Source: Durusdinium trenchii (Eukaryota; Sar; Dinophyceae; Suessiales; Symbiodiniaceae). Taken from it: DNA of 64,000 bases. Made by a program: the position numbers and the translations under genes. Shown here one piece after another: positions 36,201 to 45,894 of this stretch; within the stretch, counting starts at the first letter, position 1, and every line of letters starts with the position of its first letter. The notes below the pieces were generated by a model. The model was not told where the DNA came from, searched no databases, and saw only the letters and a list, made by a program, of their open reading frames with translations. The stretch lies in contig CAXAMN010013891.1 of assembly GCA_963970005.1 (NCBI GenBank), positions 1,012,010 to 1,076,009 on the forward strand. The letters run 5' to 3'.

Positions 36201-39200
36201 GGACCTGCTTTGCTTGAAGTCTGTGAGAACCATGGGAACTGCTGACTGTTGCGTCAATTGGCAGTTCCAGGGGCTTTGCTTGAAGCAGATGTATGCGCGT
36301 TTCAGTAAGATGTTACGACATCTTCATGTGAAGGGCCAAATGTGTTGCTTTGAAATGTTCACAGCTGGCTTTTGGATCCTGTTGGTTCGGTCTGACCTGG
36401 AATAGTTTGGAATTCACCTTGACCACTCGTCACAGCCAGGCATGTGAAGAAGGCTATTCCCTATGACACCCTCCCCTTCGCTTCCGGGGAGCGGAGCTCC
36501 CTGGGCAGGTGGACCTTCCCAGTTCGTTCGTTCGTTCGAAATCGGCACGTTCGTCGTTTCGCAAAGCCCCTCCCACCATGTGCTGGTCAGATGGGATCCG
36601 GAAGGTTCTCTTTTTCCAGCTGGTGAATTTTCAAGGGACAAGACCAGCACTTAGACGGTGTCACAGACGTTTTGAACTTACGAATATCATCTAATCTAAT
36701 CCTTTTAAAGGAAGTTGGCCCCCACATGTTTTGGGAAGTGTTGAACTTATCGTCTAAGTTTGGTTCTATGTACCAGCAATGCGATCAGTCCTGTGTCTGA
36801 TGTGAAAACCCTTGGGTGTCTTGGGTGACGTGAAGGAAATCTCGATGGTGATACCGGCAACTTGCGGTAAAGCGTTATCTTACTGACCTAGTATGACCTA
36901 GTTGTGTATTGAAATAGGGAGACCTCCCGGTTGGACCAAAGAATCATGGTCTACCATGGTCTACCCATGTCTACCCAGGGATCTCCTTATTACGTCGACA
37001 AAGACATGACGTTGCTGTGGTTGGTGGAGACCAGACATCGCTGTATGTCGACTGAGCGATGTCCGGAGGTATGCCTTCACAGATTCAGAATGTATACTCA
37101 GGAGCATCCTGTTTGTATACCGATCTGTTTGATACCCAGGGTAGTCCGGCTGGGTGTCGTGCACCGGTCGGATGGTCCACCGAGGTTCGGTGGTGATCTT
37201 CAGTGTTTGTGCCGCGCTGCTGGTGCGCTTGGACCTCTACTTGTTGCTCGGCAGAGAGTCCGTCTTGGGGGATGGCAGTGGAGCAGGAGCAGGAGCTCTA
37301 AGTGCAGGAGAAGGAGCTGTAAGTGGTAGAGAAATTCCAGAGGTCCTTTCTTTCAGGTTATGATTATTTATTAGATACCAATTATATACAAATTATACAT
37401 TAAAAACATATAACTTACATGATTTACCATCCACAATCCTTCCCCAACCATCCGCATCTCTCCTCTGAATCCACTGGATGTGGCAACACTCGAAGTCCAA
37501 TCCGCTCGAGGCCGTTGCAGCACTTGGTCCTGGCGGGGATTCTGAATACGTGCCTGGGATGAGCCTGGACGTGCCGGTCGAAGCGCCGACCCCCAGCAGG
37601 GCTTAAGGGTTTAAGGAGGGTTGGAGGGTTTAAGGGTTGGGAGCCTGGAAGTGTTGTTGTCAAAGAAGACAAGCCCACAGGACATCGAAGAAGGTTTGGA
37701 TTTGCGAAGTCACAACAACATGAAAACACATTATACATGATCCTGGGCCCACTATCCATGAGGGATCCACATACCTTCTCGCGGTTCTGTGCGGCGACTG
37801 GAGTGGAACATCCAAGGCTACGTCTACGCTAAGAGTGTCTCCAAGATCATCCCCTTAGACTGACTGAGGGTATGTGGATCCAGAGGGTATACAACACCCA
37901 GACACGACTAATGGGACTGCCATAGGACTGCCGATCAGTTGGGGTGGTTCCAGGGGTCAATGGGGCGGCATATATGCCATACATGGAGTGTCTGGGACAT
38001 GATCTTGGCTCCTTCAAGTTGACATAGCAGGAACTGAATGGATTTCTCCACCACCGACAGCACGTGTGTTCTCATTTGGCCACCGGGTGGAAGACCATGA
38101 CTGCCAGCTGCAGGTTGCCACCAATGATTGCCGGGGTGAGTTTGATCCTCAACATGTTGACGCCACGTGGCCGTGTGAGTTGTGCGAAGCGTTTCGTGCG
38201 CCGACCGGATGGCCGTTGAAGCGGGTGGTGAGAACACCACCGTGGAGCGCTTCAAACCCCCCCAAAAAAGGGGTGCAATCTACCCTGGCAAGGGCGAGAG
38301 GATTTGGTTTACCCACAGATGGAGGGTTTCAGCGACGCCATGGCGCCTCTCCTTTCGACGTCGCAAGTGTCACGCCTGTGTGGCTCTGTGAATGACCTGC
38401 AGTGATTTGTATAACCCAGACACGACTTGTCTGGGACTTCCAGTCCGGACTGCCGAGAAACGGCCAGGGGTTATTTCACTGGGGGCAAAAGAAGGGGCGG
38501 CAGTCCTATGGCAGTCCCAGACAAGTCGTGCCTGGGTAATTACCATACATTCCCCATGTTCCTGATGTTTCTATTCGGAGGAGATGAGATGTTTTCTAAC
38601 TGATGCGTTCCGAACTAGCAAAGCAAAAGTTTGCGACTATGAAGCTGTGTTTCGTGGGCCAGTCTGTATCGTTCTCAACGGGACAGGGGGAACATTGGGA
38701 GACCAGAGTTGGGAAGTCCAGATATTCGGTCTTCTCATGTCTTCTTTCTTCAGGAACCTTCGTTCTGCGACAGGCTCTACCCGACCAGACGGGGGCGTTC
38801 CGACCTCTCACCCCAGGTTGGACGGTAAAAGTGCATACTGGAGACTCTTTGCTGCAGATCTTGCGACCTTTCGCGAACATCAAGGGGCACACTCCCGAAG
38901 TCATCATGGAAGTGGATGGCGCCACCTGTGTGTAGAGGAATATGGTCATCCGAGGGAGTTTCAAAGGGACATAATTTTGATGATTGGTGTTTGGTGTTTG
39001 CAGGTCGTTGCACACGCGGGAGCTGAATTAAGTAGGCCGCGTGCAGTCCCACTACTGCTGCCCAAAGTGAATTCTGAGCACCCAATCCCAGTATTCTTGG
39101 CCTCCAGAAGCTTAACCTCCCTGGGATGAAGACGGGTTGCAGATGGTCGCCGCACACACCTTCATGTAGGGAGATTGCAGCCCCCCCAAGTCAAGTCTAT

Positions 39201-41504
39201 AGTTTGTTGAAGTGTGATGTTTCAAGATGAAACCGTTTTCTCCATGCGCCTCCATGCGCCTCCATGCGCCACACACATTGGAATCAACATGAGGACGTGG
39301 TCAAGAATCAGGACATTTGATCAGGTCGTTAGACCTCAAAAGATCGAACTAACACTGTAGAGAAAGCCATGAAAAGACACCCCTCAACGTCCTCAGACGT
39401 CCTCGTGTTGTCGACTCGTGTTGTCGTCCTCGTGTCATCTGATCGCGGGAAAATGGCTTCAGGTTGACCCGTTCACCATGGTTCACCTGGTGTCCGTAGG
39501 TATTGGTAGGTGGACTGGGTCGGGCTCCGCCCCATGACCCATGCCTTCCTGCTCAGAACTCTTGGGCGATTCGCTGGTGCCGGCGGCCTTCTTCCTGCAC
39601 ATTCTTTGGCCTTTTGGACCTAGGGTTTGGTGCTTTTCTGATTGAAATATCGAAGGAGCGTCGAAATATCACCTGCCAAACCCACTCCATCTTTTCCCCC
39701 GAACCCACGCACAGAAAACAAAGCAGTTTGAAGGCACAAAACAATTGCTTGTGGAAGTACTACGTTCATCATTTCCAGCACGATGCAGGAGGGTCTTCAA
39801 AGCCTCGGATTTTTATAAGCAAATCACGACCATGGTTAAATGAGCCAAAACCTGTGGAGCAAGAGTAACTCAGCTGGACAGTTCAAGGCCTTCGGCTGGA
39901 CAGATTCAAATCCGGGTCAAAAGCTGAAACACCCCGGAACAGCCCCAAGATTGGATTGCGGACAATTATGCATTTCAATTATACATTTGGTATTGCTCAC
40001 TTTGCCTGCCCAAGTTTGAGTCTTGACGGTGTCAACACTCTGCCAAGGCACTTTTGCTAATGTGGGGGCACTTCAAACAGGATGTCGGAAGTCCAATCTC
40101 TTCCAAAGCCCTCACTGTCAGAAGGACAGACAACGAAGACCAGAGTCTAGAAAAATGAGTGATGTGTTCTTGTGAATTAGTGCCCTCAGAGCTCAGTTTT
40201 GCGGCAAGATACAGGATCAAGTAAGCATCATGGTTCTAGACAGTCTAGACGATCTAAGCTAACAAGCCATCCAATCCAAGTACCAGATTGTTTCTTGATG
40301 GAGCTGACCATCCAAGCAACTCCAACCCCCCGATGTCAAGTTTTGACATTGAAGCTCCTTGTGATTTGAAACCACAAGCAGGTTCATGGTCCACGGTTCA
40401 GGTTCAATACGTTTCAATGAACTGGCTTGTCGGCTTCATGCTGGTTTGGCCTCAGGCTTGGCCTTCTGCTGGTTTGGGCAAAGGCGCCCCACCACATCGG
40501 GACGGCAGTGGCGAGGTGGCGGGCGCGATGACATCGGGAACGCCCCCACTGAAACTGCAGCGCGTTTCTAGGTGGAGCACGGAAACTTGTTGTTTTCTTC
40601 AGATGAGGTTAAATTCACTGGGGTAGCTTAGGCCATAGGCATGCATTTTGGAACCTCTTTGACTCCAATGCTTCAATGGGGAACGACTACTGTAGGAAGA
40701 GAGGGATTGCCAATGAGAAATTCAGTGCAACTGTGGTACTCTGGAACCGTGATGAAAGTTTTTTTTGACTTGACCGGTGCTCTTGGTGCTACAAGGTAGC
40801 AGTAGCTTTTTCAGCATCGCAGACTCCACGTCACTGGGAACGCACACGATCTGAACCACAGGCTGGTCAAGATCAGAAGGCTTTGATGAAGACCACGTTA
40901 AACACAAAAAACATGCGCACAGAACAGTGCAATAGGGATAGATTGTGCTCCCAGCTTTGGTTCAATCAAACGATGAGCTGTTAAGCGGGGGGTTGTCAGG
41001 TTCTCCAAACGTTTGATTTGCTGGAAACCATTTGGATTCCATTTAGGTTTGATGGTGTTTGGTGAACCTGAAGAGGTGCTCAACAACCTGTCAGAACGCA
41101 GGGCAAAGTGATCAACAACATCTATTTGCCCACGATCTTCCGGGCTGTGCCCCTAAGCTGCAGACCATGGGGAGCTGTGTTGGGGTGTGTCTTGGTGGAT
41201 TCCTTCTCCGCGCCGAAGCCACCTGTGGGTTTCGCCATGTCACGAAAGCTAGCGAAGCTAGCTGGACTTACTCTTGCGTTAGAAGGGTTTCTTTCGATCG
41301 GGGGCAAACCCTCCCCCCTGATCTTTCAGGCCGAAGCCCCCCCCCCCCCCCCCCCCCTCCCCACCTCTCCTCTCCTCCTCCTTGTCTTCCTCCATCTTCC
41401 CTCCCTCCCTCCCTCCTCCCTCTTCGCAAGTTCGACTCCGTTCGACTCCGTCCTGTCGTCGCTCTTTGGCATGCGGTTAGCGTTGCGTATCTTGCAGCCG
41501 CACT

Positions 41505-41542
<38 letters not shown>

Positions 41543-42660
41543 GTCTCTCTCTCTCTCTCTCCTCTCTCTCATCTCTCTCTCATCTCTCTCTCATCTCTCT
41601 CTCATCTCTCTCTCATCTCTTTCTCATCTCTCTCTCATCTCTCTCTCCTCTCTCTCTCTCTCTCTTCTCTCGCAGGAGGATCCGGGCAAAGAGCCACATA
41701 TAAAGGACTCTTCACCTGGAATCGTTTGCCCCGCCCAACTTGTGCAAGGCGTCCTGCCTTCTGCTACTCCGTGCAGACCCGCTGCTACCAAAGCCTATTT
41801 GGCTTCGAGATGTATTTGTAAATCGTTCACCTGGTATCTAAAGCCACATTACACGGGAACAGGGAAATGGTGCTGCTCCTCGCTGCCCTCCACTTTCCCA
41901 TTCTGGAGCGCTAGCTTTCGCCCCCCCCTTGGCCTCAAGTAATTCGTGGACCTCGGGGTGCTTTGGACTGACAAAACACGATGGCATGCCCGGTGAGGGC
42001 ATCCCCAGCCCCTCCGCCGGAGAGTGTCAGTTTCGATCATGACATGAGAGACCAGCGACAGCGAGCTTAGGCTTTTCCAAAACTGTTGGACAAGTTGCCC
42101 AGTCACAAAAGGTATCTTGCGGAAGATCAACTGAAGGGGTGGAAACACCTGCAATACACGAGACGTATCTTGGGGGCCAAGTGACTTGTGTGAATTTCGA
42201 ACGTGCGGAGTGGAATATGTGGTGGGTGAAGACTAGACTCGACAACCAAAAGAATGGCAGGCTAGCAAAACTTGGTAATTAGATGTCAGTTTCGGCTCTT
42301 CTGCAGAATGTCCTGTGCGTCCCTTTTTGTGTCCTGATATTTTGTACTGTCAACAACTCCAAGTCACCACCAATAGTGTTTCGGAGCTCTACAGTTGCTG
42401 ATACTATTTCTCTATCGCCACGAGACTGACCAATCTACCCATGCCCGTCTACCAGGAAGGCGAACGCTAAGTTCGACCTGCGAAGGAAAATAGACCAGTC
42501 TACCCAGTCTACCGGGCCAACGGTTCAATTCACCTCGGTTCCGTGCCGAGGCTCTACTTGGACGTCTTCGGCTGGTTAAGTTCCGAAGATCGTCAGGCGG
42601 GAGAGCCGAGAGCGCAGCGGAGTGCGCAGCGCAAGCTGATGAGTCGCCTTCTTCATCTCT
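27164..42660 (+). CDS. Multi-exon host gene: predicted multi-pass membrane protein of unknown function
   Basis: Fifteen short exons (43-146 bases, the last with an uncertain end) can be chained on the plus strand by AG acceptors, GC or GT donors and unbroken phase; fourteen have both ends defined. They read: a segment with FELFREDIRDLMNLTV; a hydrophobic pair (GLVVVLFTEG and GVGSFMYIALCI); MHASICSHSYCVRIL; an acidic linker; KLYRRMQANWQAYDAYARVC; hydrophobic LGYTCLIGFISEN; VVIFSVCAALLVRLDLYL; LVPAAFFLHIL; and YLPTIFRAVLYLDVFGWL. Four to five membrane segments are likely. From memory this pattern belongs to a large family of predicted dinoflagellate membrane proteins without known function; I cannot verify that here. 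At least eight donors are GC and all but two internal exons begin with G after AG, a known dinoflagellate habit. The N-terminal exons, a short exon between 39608 and 41102 and the 3' end are not secure. Two family 1 hairpin elements lie in introns. Confidence 0.7.
27344..27412. repeat. Inverted repeat in intron 1
   Basis: CCACCCAAAGGATGGTT and AACCACCCTTTGGGTGG form a 17-bp stem with one mismatch around a 35-base loop. Confidence 0.6.
27929..28005 (+). CDS. Host gene exon 2
   Basis: The acceptor is CTCTCGGCAG. It encodes IGLVVVLFTEGRPKPGDAPP and then WLLFL, ends in phase 2 (TC) and is followed by a GC donor (GCGGGC). A longer minus-strand frame crosses this stretch but has no supporting features. 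Confidence 0.65.
28645..28810 (+). CDS. Exon-like open block inside intron 2
   Basis: A stop-free block of 55 codons plus one base lies between TTTTCTAG and a consensus donor GAG/GTAAGA. It reads SDLDKWMAHHKMKLDGGQG, then HLHQLNEVMSIKFINKK. Exons 2 and 3 join correctly without it, so it is either an alternative exon, part of another gene, or chance. I do not recognise the protein. Confidence 0.3.
29627..29677 (+). CDS. Host gene exon 3
   Basis: Acceptor GGTTCCTGAG then G. Joined to exon 2, the TC plus G restores Ser and the frame reads WGASGVGSFMYIALCI, a membrane segment. It ends in phase 2 before a GC donor (GCCCCT). Confidence 0.7.
30263..30293. repeat. Perfect 12-bp hairpin
   Basis: CGAACATCGGAT and ATCCGATGTTCG pair perfectly around a 7-base loop. 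It is within intron 3 of the host gene; no function can be assigned. Confidence 0.65.
31080..31133 (+). CDS. Host gene exon 4
   Basis: Acceptor TGCACCGAG then G. The G completes TGG with exon 3, giving WLAMHASICSHSYCVRIL. It ends in phase 2 before GC (GCCACG). Confidence 0.7.
31227..31296 (+). CDS. Host gene exon 5 (acidic linker)
   Basis: Acceptor GAGTCAG. The 23 codons read VSRLDEDAEADDPDIDDRL and then RKGD. The donor is GT (GTGGCT) at phase 0. The assignment is weaker than for its neighbours because the content is low-complexity. Confidence 0.5.
32207..32262 (+). CDS. Host gene exon 6
   Basis: Acceptor TTGCTCCAG. Reads EQLDAARVLATDFEGAEV, ends in phase 2 (AG) and is followed by GC (GCGACG). 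Confidence 0.65.
33610..33676 (+). CDS. Host gene exon 7
   Basis: Acceptor CACAGCTAG. The leading G completes Arg with exon 6, then LKTMVEQMEEEQLTEEATYG. Phase 0 end, GC donor (GCCGCG). Confidence 0.6.
33836..33981 (+). CDS. Host gene exon 8
   Basis: Acceptor CCGCGCAG. 48 codons run from ETMLDASGRPVQSDTLAHVQ to EDLFKLGIS. It ends CAG/GTGAAG, a standard GT donor, in phase 2. Confidence 0.7.
34544..34586 (+). CDS. Host gene exon 9
   Basis: Acceptor TGACGCCAG. The G completes Arg with exon 8, then KLYRRMQANWQAYD. GT donor (GTCGCT) in phase 0. The join to exon 10 gives QAYDAYARV. Confidence 0.8.
35523..35570 (+). CDS. Host gene exon 10
   Basis: Acceptor CCGGCCTGAG. 16 codons read AYARVCMAMGTNQFLQ. 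GT donor (GTGGGG) in phase 0. Confidence 0.8.
36028..36094 (+). CDS. Host gene exon 11 (membrane segment)
   Basis: The pyrimidine-rich acceptor CTCTCTCCTTCAG is followed by C, an exception to the AG/G habit. Reads QLGYTCLIGFISENHSVLPG, then IC, with one base left over. GC donor (GCTGAG). Confidence 0.75.
37185..37250 (+). CDS. Host gene exon 12 (membrane segment)
   Basis: Acceptor GTCCACCGAG. GT completes Gly with exon 11, then SVVIFSVCAALLVRLDLYLL. It ends with one base before GC (GCAGAG). Confidence 0.75.
37897..37996. mobile_element. Hairpin element family 1, 100 bp, copy B (mismatched arms)
   Basis: The ends CCCAGACAC and GTGTCTGGG pair, and ACA flanks both sides (37894-37896 and 37997-37999). 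Beyond the outer nine bases the two arms differ: the left has the GACTAATGGGACTGCC arm type and the right has the TCCATGTATGGCATATATGC arm type (read inverted). It lies in the intron after exon 12. Confidence 0.75.
38415..38536. mobile_element. Hairpin element family 1, 122 bp, copy C
   Basis: CCCAGACACGACTTGTCTGG and its inverted copy bound the element, with TAA on both sides (38412-38414 and 38537-38539). Both arms are of the GACTTGTCTGGGACT type. It lies in the same host intron as copy B, about 400 bp away. Confidence 0.8.
39241..39270. repeat. Three tandem 10-bp units
   Basis: TCCATGCGCC occurs three times in a row. Confidence 0.85.
39557..39608 (+). CDS. Host gene exon 13 (membrane segment)
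   Basis: Acceptor TTCCTGCTCAG. AA completes a codon with exon 12, then LLGDSLVPAAFFLHIL. It ends TG before GC (GCCTTT), so the next exon must start with one base. Confidence 0.65.
40382..40423 (+). CDS. Possible host gene exon between 13 and 14
   Basis: Acceptor CCACAAGCAG then G, which would complete Trp with exon 13 and read FMVHGSGSIRFNEL up to a GC at phase 0. Phase fits both neighbours, but the donor choice is arbitrary among several GCs and the content is not distinctive. Confidence 0.3.
41102..41148 (+). CDS. Host gene exon 14
   Basis: Acceptor CAGAACGCAG. Reads GKVINNIYLPTIFRA and two bases, then GC (GCCCCT). Joined to exon 15 it gives YLPTIFRAVLYLDVFGWL. Confidence 0.8.
41337..41672. 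repeat. Polypyrimidine tract: 21 Cs, then CT-rich repeats
   Basis: A C-run (41337-41357) is followed by CCTCC-type repeats, a 95-base mixed stretch, then CTCTCA and TCTCATC tandem repeats to 41672. It ends in CTCGCAG/GAGG, which reads as a splice acceptor. It lies inside the intron between exons 14 and 15. Long predicted frames here (41059-41821) are repeat translations and should be ignored. Confidence 0.85.
42551..42660 (+). CDS. Host gene exon 15 (3' limit uncertain)
   Basis: Acceptor CCGTGCCGAG then G. The G completes Val with exon 14, then LYLDVFGWLSSEDRQAGEPR. The frame is open to 42827. I chose the end before a GT at 42661, but a GC after CGTCAG would also work. Further 3' exons probably exist. 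Confidence 0.6.
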
Positions 42661-42700
42661 GTGATCGTCATAGGAGGGTTCTCTCCCCCGAAGAAGTTTC

Positions 42701-42773
42701 CCAAGAGATACAGCTAGGGGCCTGTAAGAGACACACCCTGGAAGAAATCACAGCTAGGAGCTGTATCTCTTGG
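42701..42773. repeat. Inverted repeat
   Basis: CCAAGAGATACAGCT and AGCTGTATCTCTTGG pair perfectly over 15 bases around a 43-base loop. It follows the last host exon assigned. Confidence 0.65.
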
Positions 42774-43029
42774 CCTGTAGTGCTTGGAAGAAATGTGAGC
42801 CTAGCTGTATGTTCACAACCTGGATGATGTGCGCCTGGCGACCGTGCGGGCGCTTTGTAGCTCAGTAGAGATAGTGGGTCTAGAGATCTCATGCCCAGTC
42901 AACTCCGGTTCATAGGGCTCCGAGGCTGCCTGGTCATACTGAGTGGTGTCAACCGTTGTGCAATGCTGTGCAGGATGATTAGCCACTGTCCCTCTTTTCA
43001 TGTTCCCAAAGTCATTAGTATATTCCTAT

Positions 43030-43127
43030 CCCAGGCACGACTAATGGGACTGCCATGTATGCCTACATTGACCCCCCGAACCACCCTAATGTAGGCATAT
43101 ATATGGCAGTCCCGTGGAGTGTTTGGG
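43030..43127. mobile_element. Hairpin element family 1, 98 bp, copy D (mosaic arms)
   Basis: CCCAGGCAC and GTGTTTGGG are the ends; TAT flanks both sides (43027-43029 and 43128-43130). The left arm starts with the GACTAATGGGACTGCCAT block and continues with the GTATGCCTACATTG block. The right arm mixes the TCCA end with a GGGACTGCCATATATATGCC core. Confidence 0.75.
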
Positions 43128-43827
43128 TATTGTGCTTGTAAGAATTGTTTCTAGATACAAAAGGCACTGTCCGTTCACTTTGCAGAGTTGTGCTTGCACC
43201 TGTTTTCGTCTCGGGTTCCATCGAACGCCCATGCCGTTGGTCTCCGTTCGCAGGAGTCTCGAACGCTCACGGGGGCTGCAGAGGACATTTGGATGAGAGG
43301 AAACGTGATGACTACCGTAAGACATACACTCACAAGGAAACACATGCCCAAGTCTGAGAGTGTGCGCAACTTGTTTTCATCTACATTTATGAATGTTCTT
43401 CTTGTGCTTAGAGTGCTAGTCTGTGTCTTACACCATTGCAGATGTTTCCGGTGTTTCGAAAAGATCTTTACCGGAACTTGTTCGCTCAAGTGACTCCCAG
43501 CGCCGCCACGGCCATTCATTCACGGCGGCCTGCACCACGGCCTCCTCCCAGCGGATCCGCTTGCTGGTTCGGTGAGTGTTCGGATCGGTGCCAAGGACTT
43601 CATGTAGACCAAGCAAACCTGATCGGATCGAGCCATAATTGTGGTTTTCAACCCAATCCCTTTGGGATGATTGGACCCTCTGACTCATATGTTTCCGGTT
43701 GAAAACACCAAGCAGTACTAATCTAGCAAGTCCTGTCATTGACTTCTTCGGAAGTGAAGCACCTGGTCCAGATCTTTAGAGATCAGAGGACCCGGAGAAC
43801 ACGGCCGACTCCTTCTCCGGGCTGAGC

Positions 43828-43940
43828 GTGGTTCAAGAGGAGGAGCGACTTCTTCGCAGGGTGGCGATCAATCCGGCGAACGCGGACGCGGAGCGGCCGA
43901 AAGCGAAGGCGAAGACGCCGCTGTATCATGGACTCTGCAG
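43828..43940 (+). CDS. Possible downstream exon (tentative)
   Basis: An open frame reads VVQEEERLLRRVAINPANAD, then AERPKAKAKTPLYHG. Within it CTTCTTCGCAG/G is a good acceptor, so the real exon may start at 43860. It lies 1.2 kb beyond exon 15 on the same strand. No phase link was established. Confidence 0.25.
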
Positions 43941-44273
43941 AAAAATCTGGAGGAAAGGATCACCGAATTTTGGAATGACCTGTGAGTACTGCATCCCAAG
44001 TCCAGAGGCGATATGCTAGCATATATAGCTCCTCAGAAGTTCCAGGCTGTTACATCAAGGATATTGTTTCCCTGGACCGTGGACCTTCCAAGATTTGTGC
44101 TGCTAAGCGGTGCCTCCGCTCTCCACCTCCGGTTCCAATTCACAGGGAGGGGAATGTAGCGTTGCGGTGAAACTGGCTTCCTAGGGTAACAACCTCAGAC
44201 CTCAGGTGTGTCCCAGACATACATGTGAGATTCATGAGATTGATGTAAGCCTCACTAGTAGCCCTACGGTAAG

Positions 44274-44274
44274 C

Positions 44275-44334
<60 letters not shown>
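44274..44334. repeat. (AGT)n microsatellite
   Basis: About 20 tandem AGT units without interruption. Confidence 0.95.
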
Positions 44335-44335
<1 letters not shown>

Positions 44336-45552
44336 TGTGGTAGTTGGTCTCCTCTCCCAGGGAGGTCGCTGGGTGCCTGGACTAAGGGGGGGGATGTGGA
44401 GCTTTAGAAGTCGGTCGCTCCCAACTCAGTCGGTCTCCGAAAATGCCATGACCCAGAGAGCCGCTGTCCTTGTTCTTGTTTCCAACACCCAGGTTTATGC
44501 ATGGAGAGGCCATAATCCACCAGACTGTTTTGAAAAAAAAGCATTGTTATTCTTAGTTGCAGAAGGTCTTGCAGAAGGTCCAATGACTTGCACCCTCCAT
44601 CTCCACCCCGCCACCCGCCACTCTCCACCTCGCCACCGTCTTCACCCACCAGGAGCCTTCCCAACCGAGCCGCCTACGCATCCCCGGATCCGATGGGCGT
44701 CGACAAAGCCTCCGAGACTCCTTAGCTCTTCGGCCGCACGGGTTGGACGCGCGAACCACGGTGCGAGTCTTTTGAGTTCCATGAGGTTCCCATGTTTAGA
44801 GAGTTTTCACTAAGGACATGTGCAGGTCATGGTGGACCCCTCCATTCTTGATTCTTTGGAAAAGACCATGTTGGGGATCAATTGAAAGCTATGATACATA
44901 GACATATGGACTGGATGCAATGTAGGATAGGGCTTCATGGCAAGCATTTGTTGTTTAGAGCTGTAACCCATGCGCACAAGACACCCGGTGAACTCAGAAA
45001 AGCCCTCATGTCGGACACAACAAGGGTTGCTTTTTCTTCGGCTCACAAGCTCCGGCAGTGACTCGATGTGGAGAAACACCATAGATGGCACTATTTTGGT
45101 TGGTTGATTGATAGAGGGGATGCCTCAAGTGAACAACCAGATATGGTCCCAACTGGACCCCCTCGATTCTTCCAAAAAGGGGACCGCACTGAGGCCAAGC
45201 TCTGCAGCGAAATGCTGCTTGGGATGCAGTGGAATGTGCACGGGAATCAGTGGAAACCACTCGATGGGAAGCCACGCGTACCACCACTGGAGGCAATGGG
45301 CCAGCCTCGAAGGGCCTCGAAGGGCAAAGGGAGTAGAACAGGGTTTTCTCGGCCGAAGCGGCCGAAGCGGAAGCAGTCATTTCGAGTCCCAGCTCGTTGT
45401 GATGAAGCGATCCTGGAAGACGTGGTACGGATCCCAAACCATCTGTGAGTGATTTTCACAGGAAGACTAAATAGAAGGAGACACTTTTGACTGACGCGTT
45501 CACACATGAACTGTTTGAATGTGTGGTGCTCAAGTGAAAGGGATTGGGGCGC
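44335..45552. other. Stretch without a secure gene, left of the DIRS-like element
   Basis: Contains an open plus-strand frame (45068-45448) with a basic C-terminal part (FSRPKRPKRKQSFRVPARC) that might be an exon, but no acceptor and donor pair is convincing. The left end of the DIRS-like element probably falls in here; I could not find terminal repeats. Confidence 0.35.
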
Positions 45553-45894
45553 ATGAAGCCCTCGTCGCTGGGCCTCTTGGCGCTGGCCCGACTGGTGGAA
45601 GTGGGTCTTCGCAATTGGCCCAAGGAGACGAGGCCCTCAGAAGCTTCTCCGAGTTGGATCAACCAGACCTGTGCCTGTCAGTGTGTTTGCCTGGAGGGAA
45701 GGGGAAGATCAGATTTTTTGATTGGAACGTTGCTAGGCATCATCTTAGCTCTGGCCTGTGTGTTTGTCAAGGGCTGTGTGACTTCAGGGGATCGGTCGAA
45801 CCACCTGGATGACTCATTTACGAGCCCGCGCAGACGCGGAGGAGGTGTTGTCCATCCGCCATCCAGGGCAGGTGGCAATTGTATGGTACAGTGA
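45553..45894 (+). CDS. Small Cys-rich membrane ORF of the DIRS-like element
   Basis: 113 codons from the ATG at 45553. It has a CACQCVC cluster followed by one strongly hydrophobic segment (LIGTLLGIILALACVF), then a basic tail. It overlaps the Gag-like ORF by 86 bases in another frame. It is not a known component of classical DIRS elements. I recall similar small Cys/membrane ORFs ahead of Gag in dinoflagellate elements but cannot confirm. The last 30 codons, in the overlap, may not be under selection. Confidence 0.5.
   Translation: MKPSSLGLLALARLVEVGLRNWPKETRPSEASPSWINQTCACQCVCLEGRGRSDFLIGTLLGIILALACVFVKGCVTSGDRSNHLDDSFTSPRRRGGGVVHPPSRAGGNCMVQ

Noticed and set aside
41059..41821. Two long plus-strand frames with Ser/Leu/His repeats
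   Set aside because: They arise from the CT-rich tract. Only 41102-41148 within them is supported as an exon.
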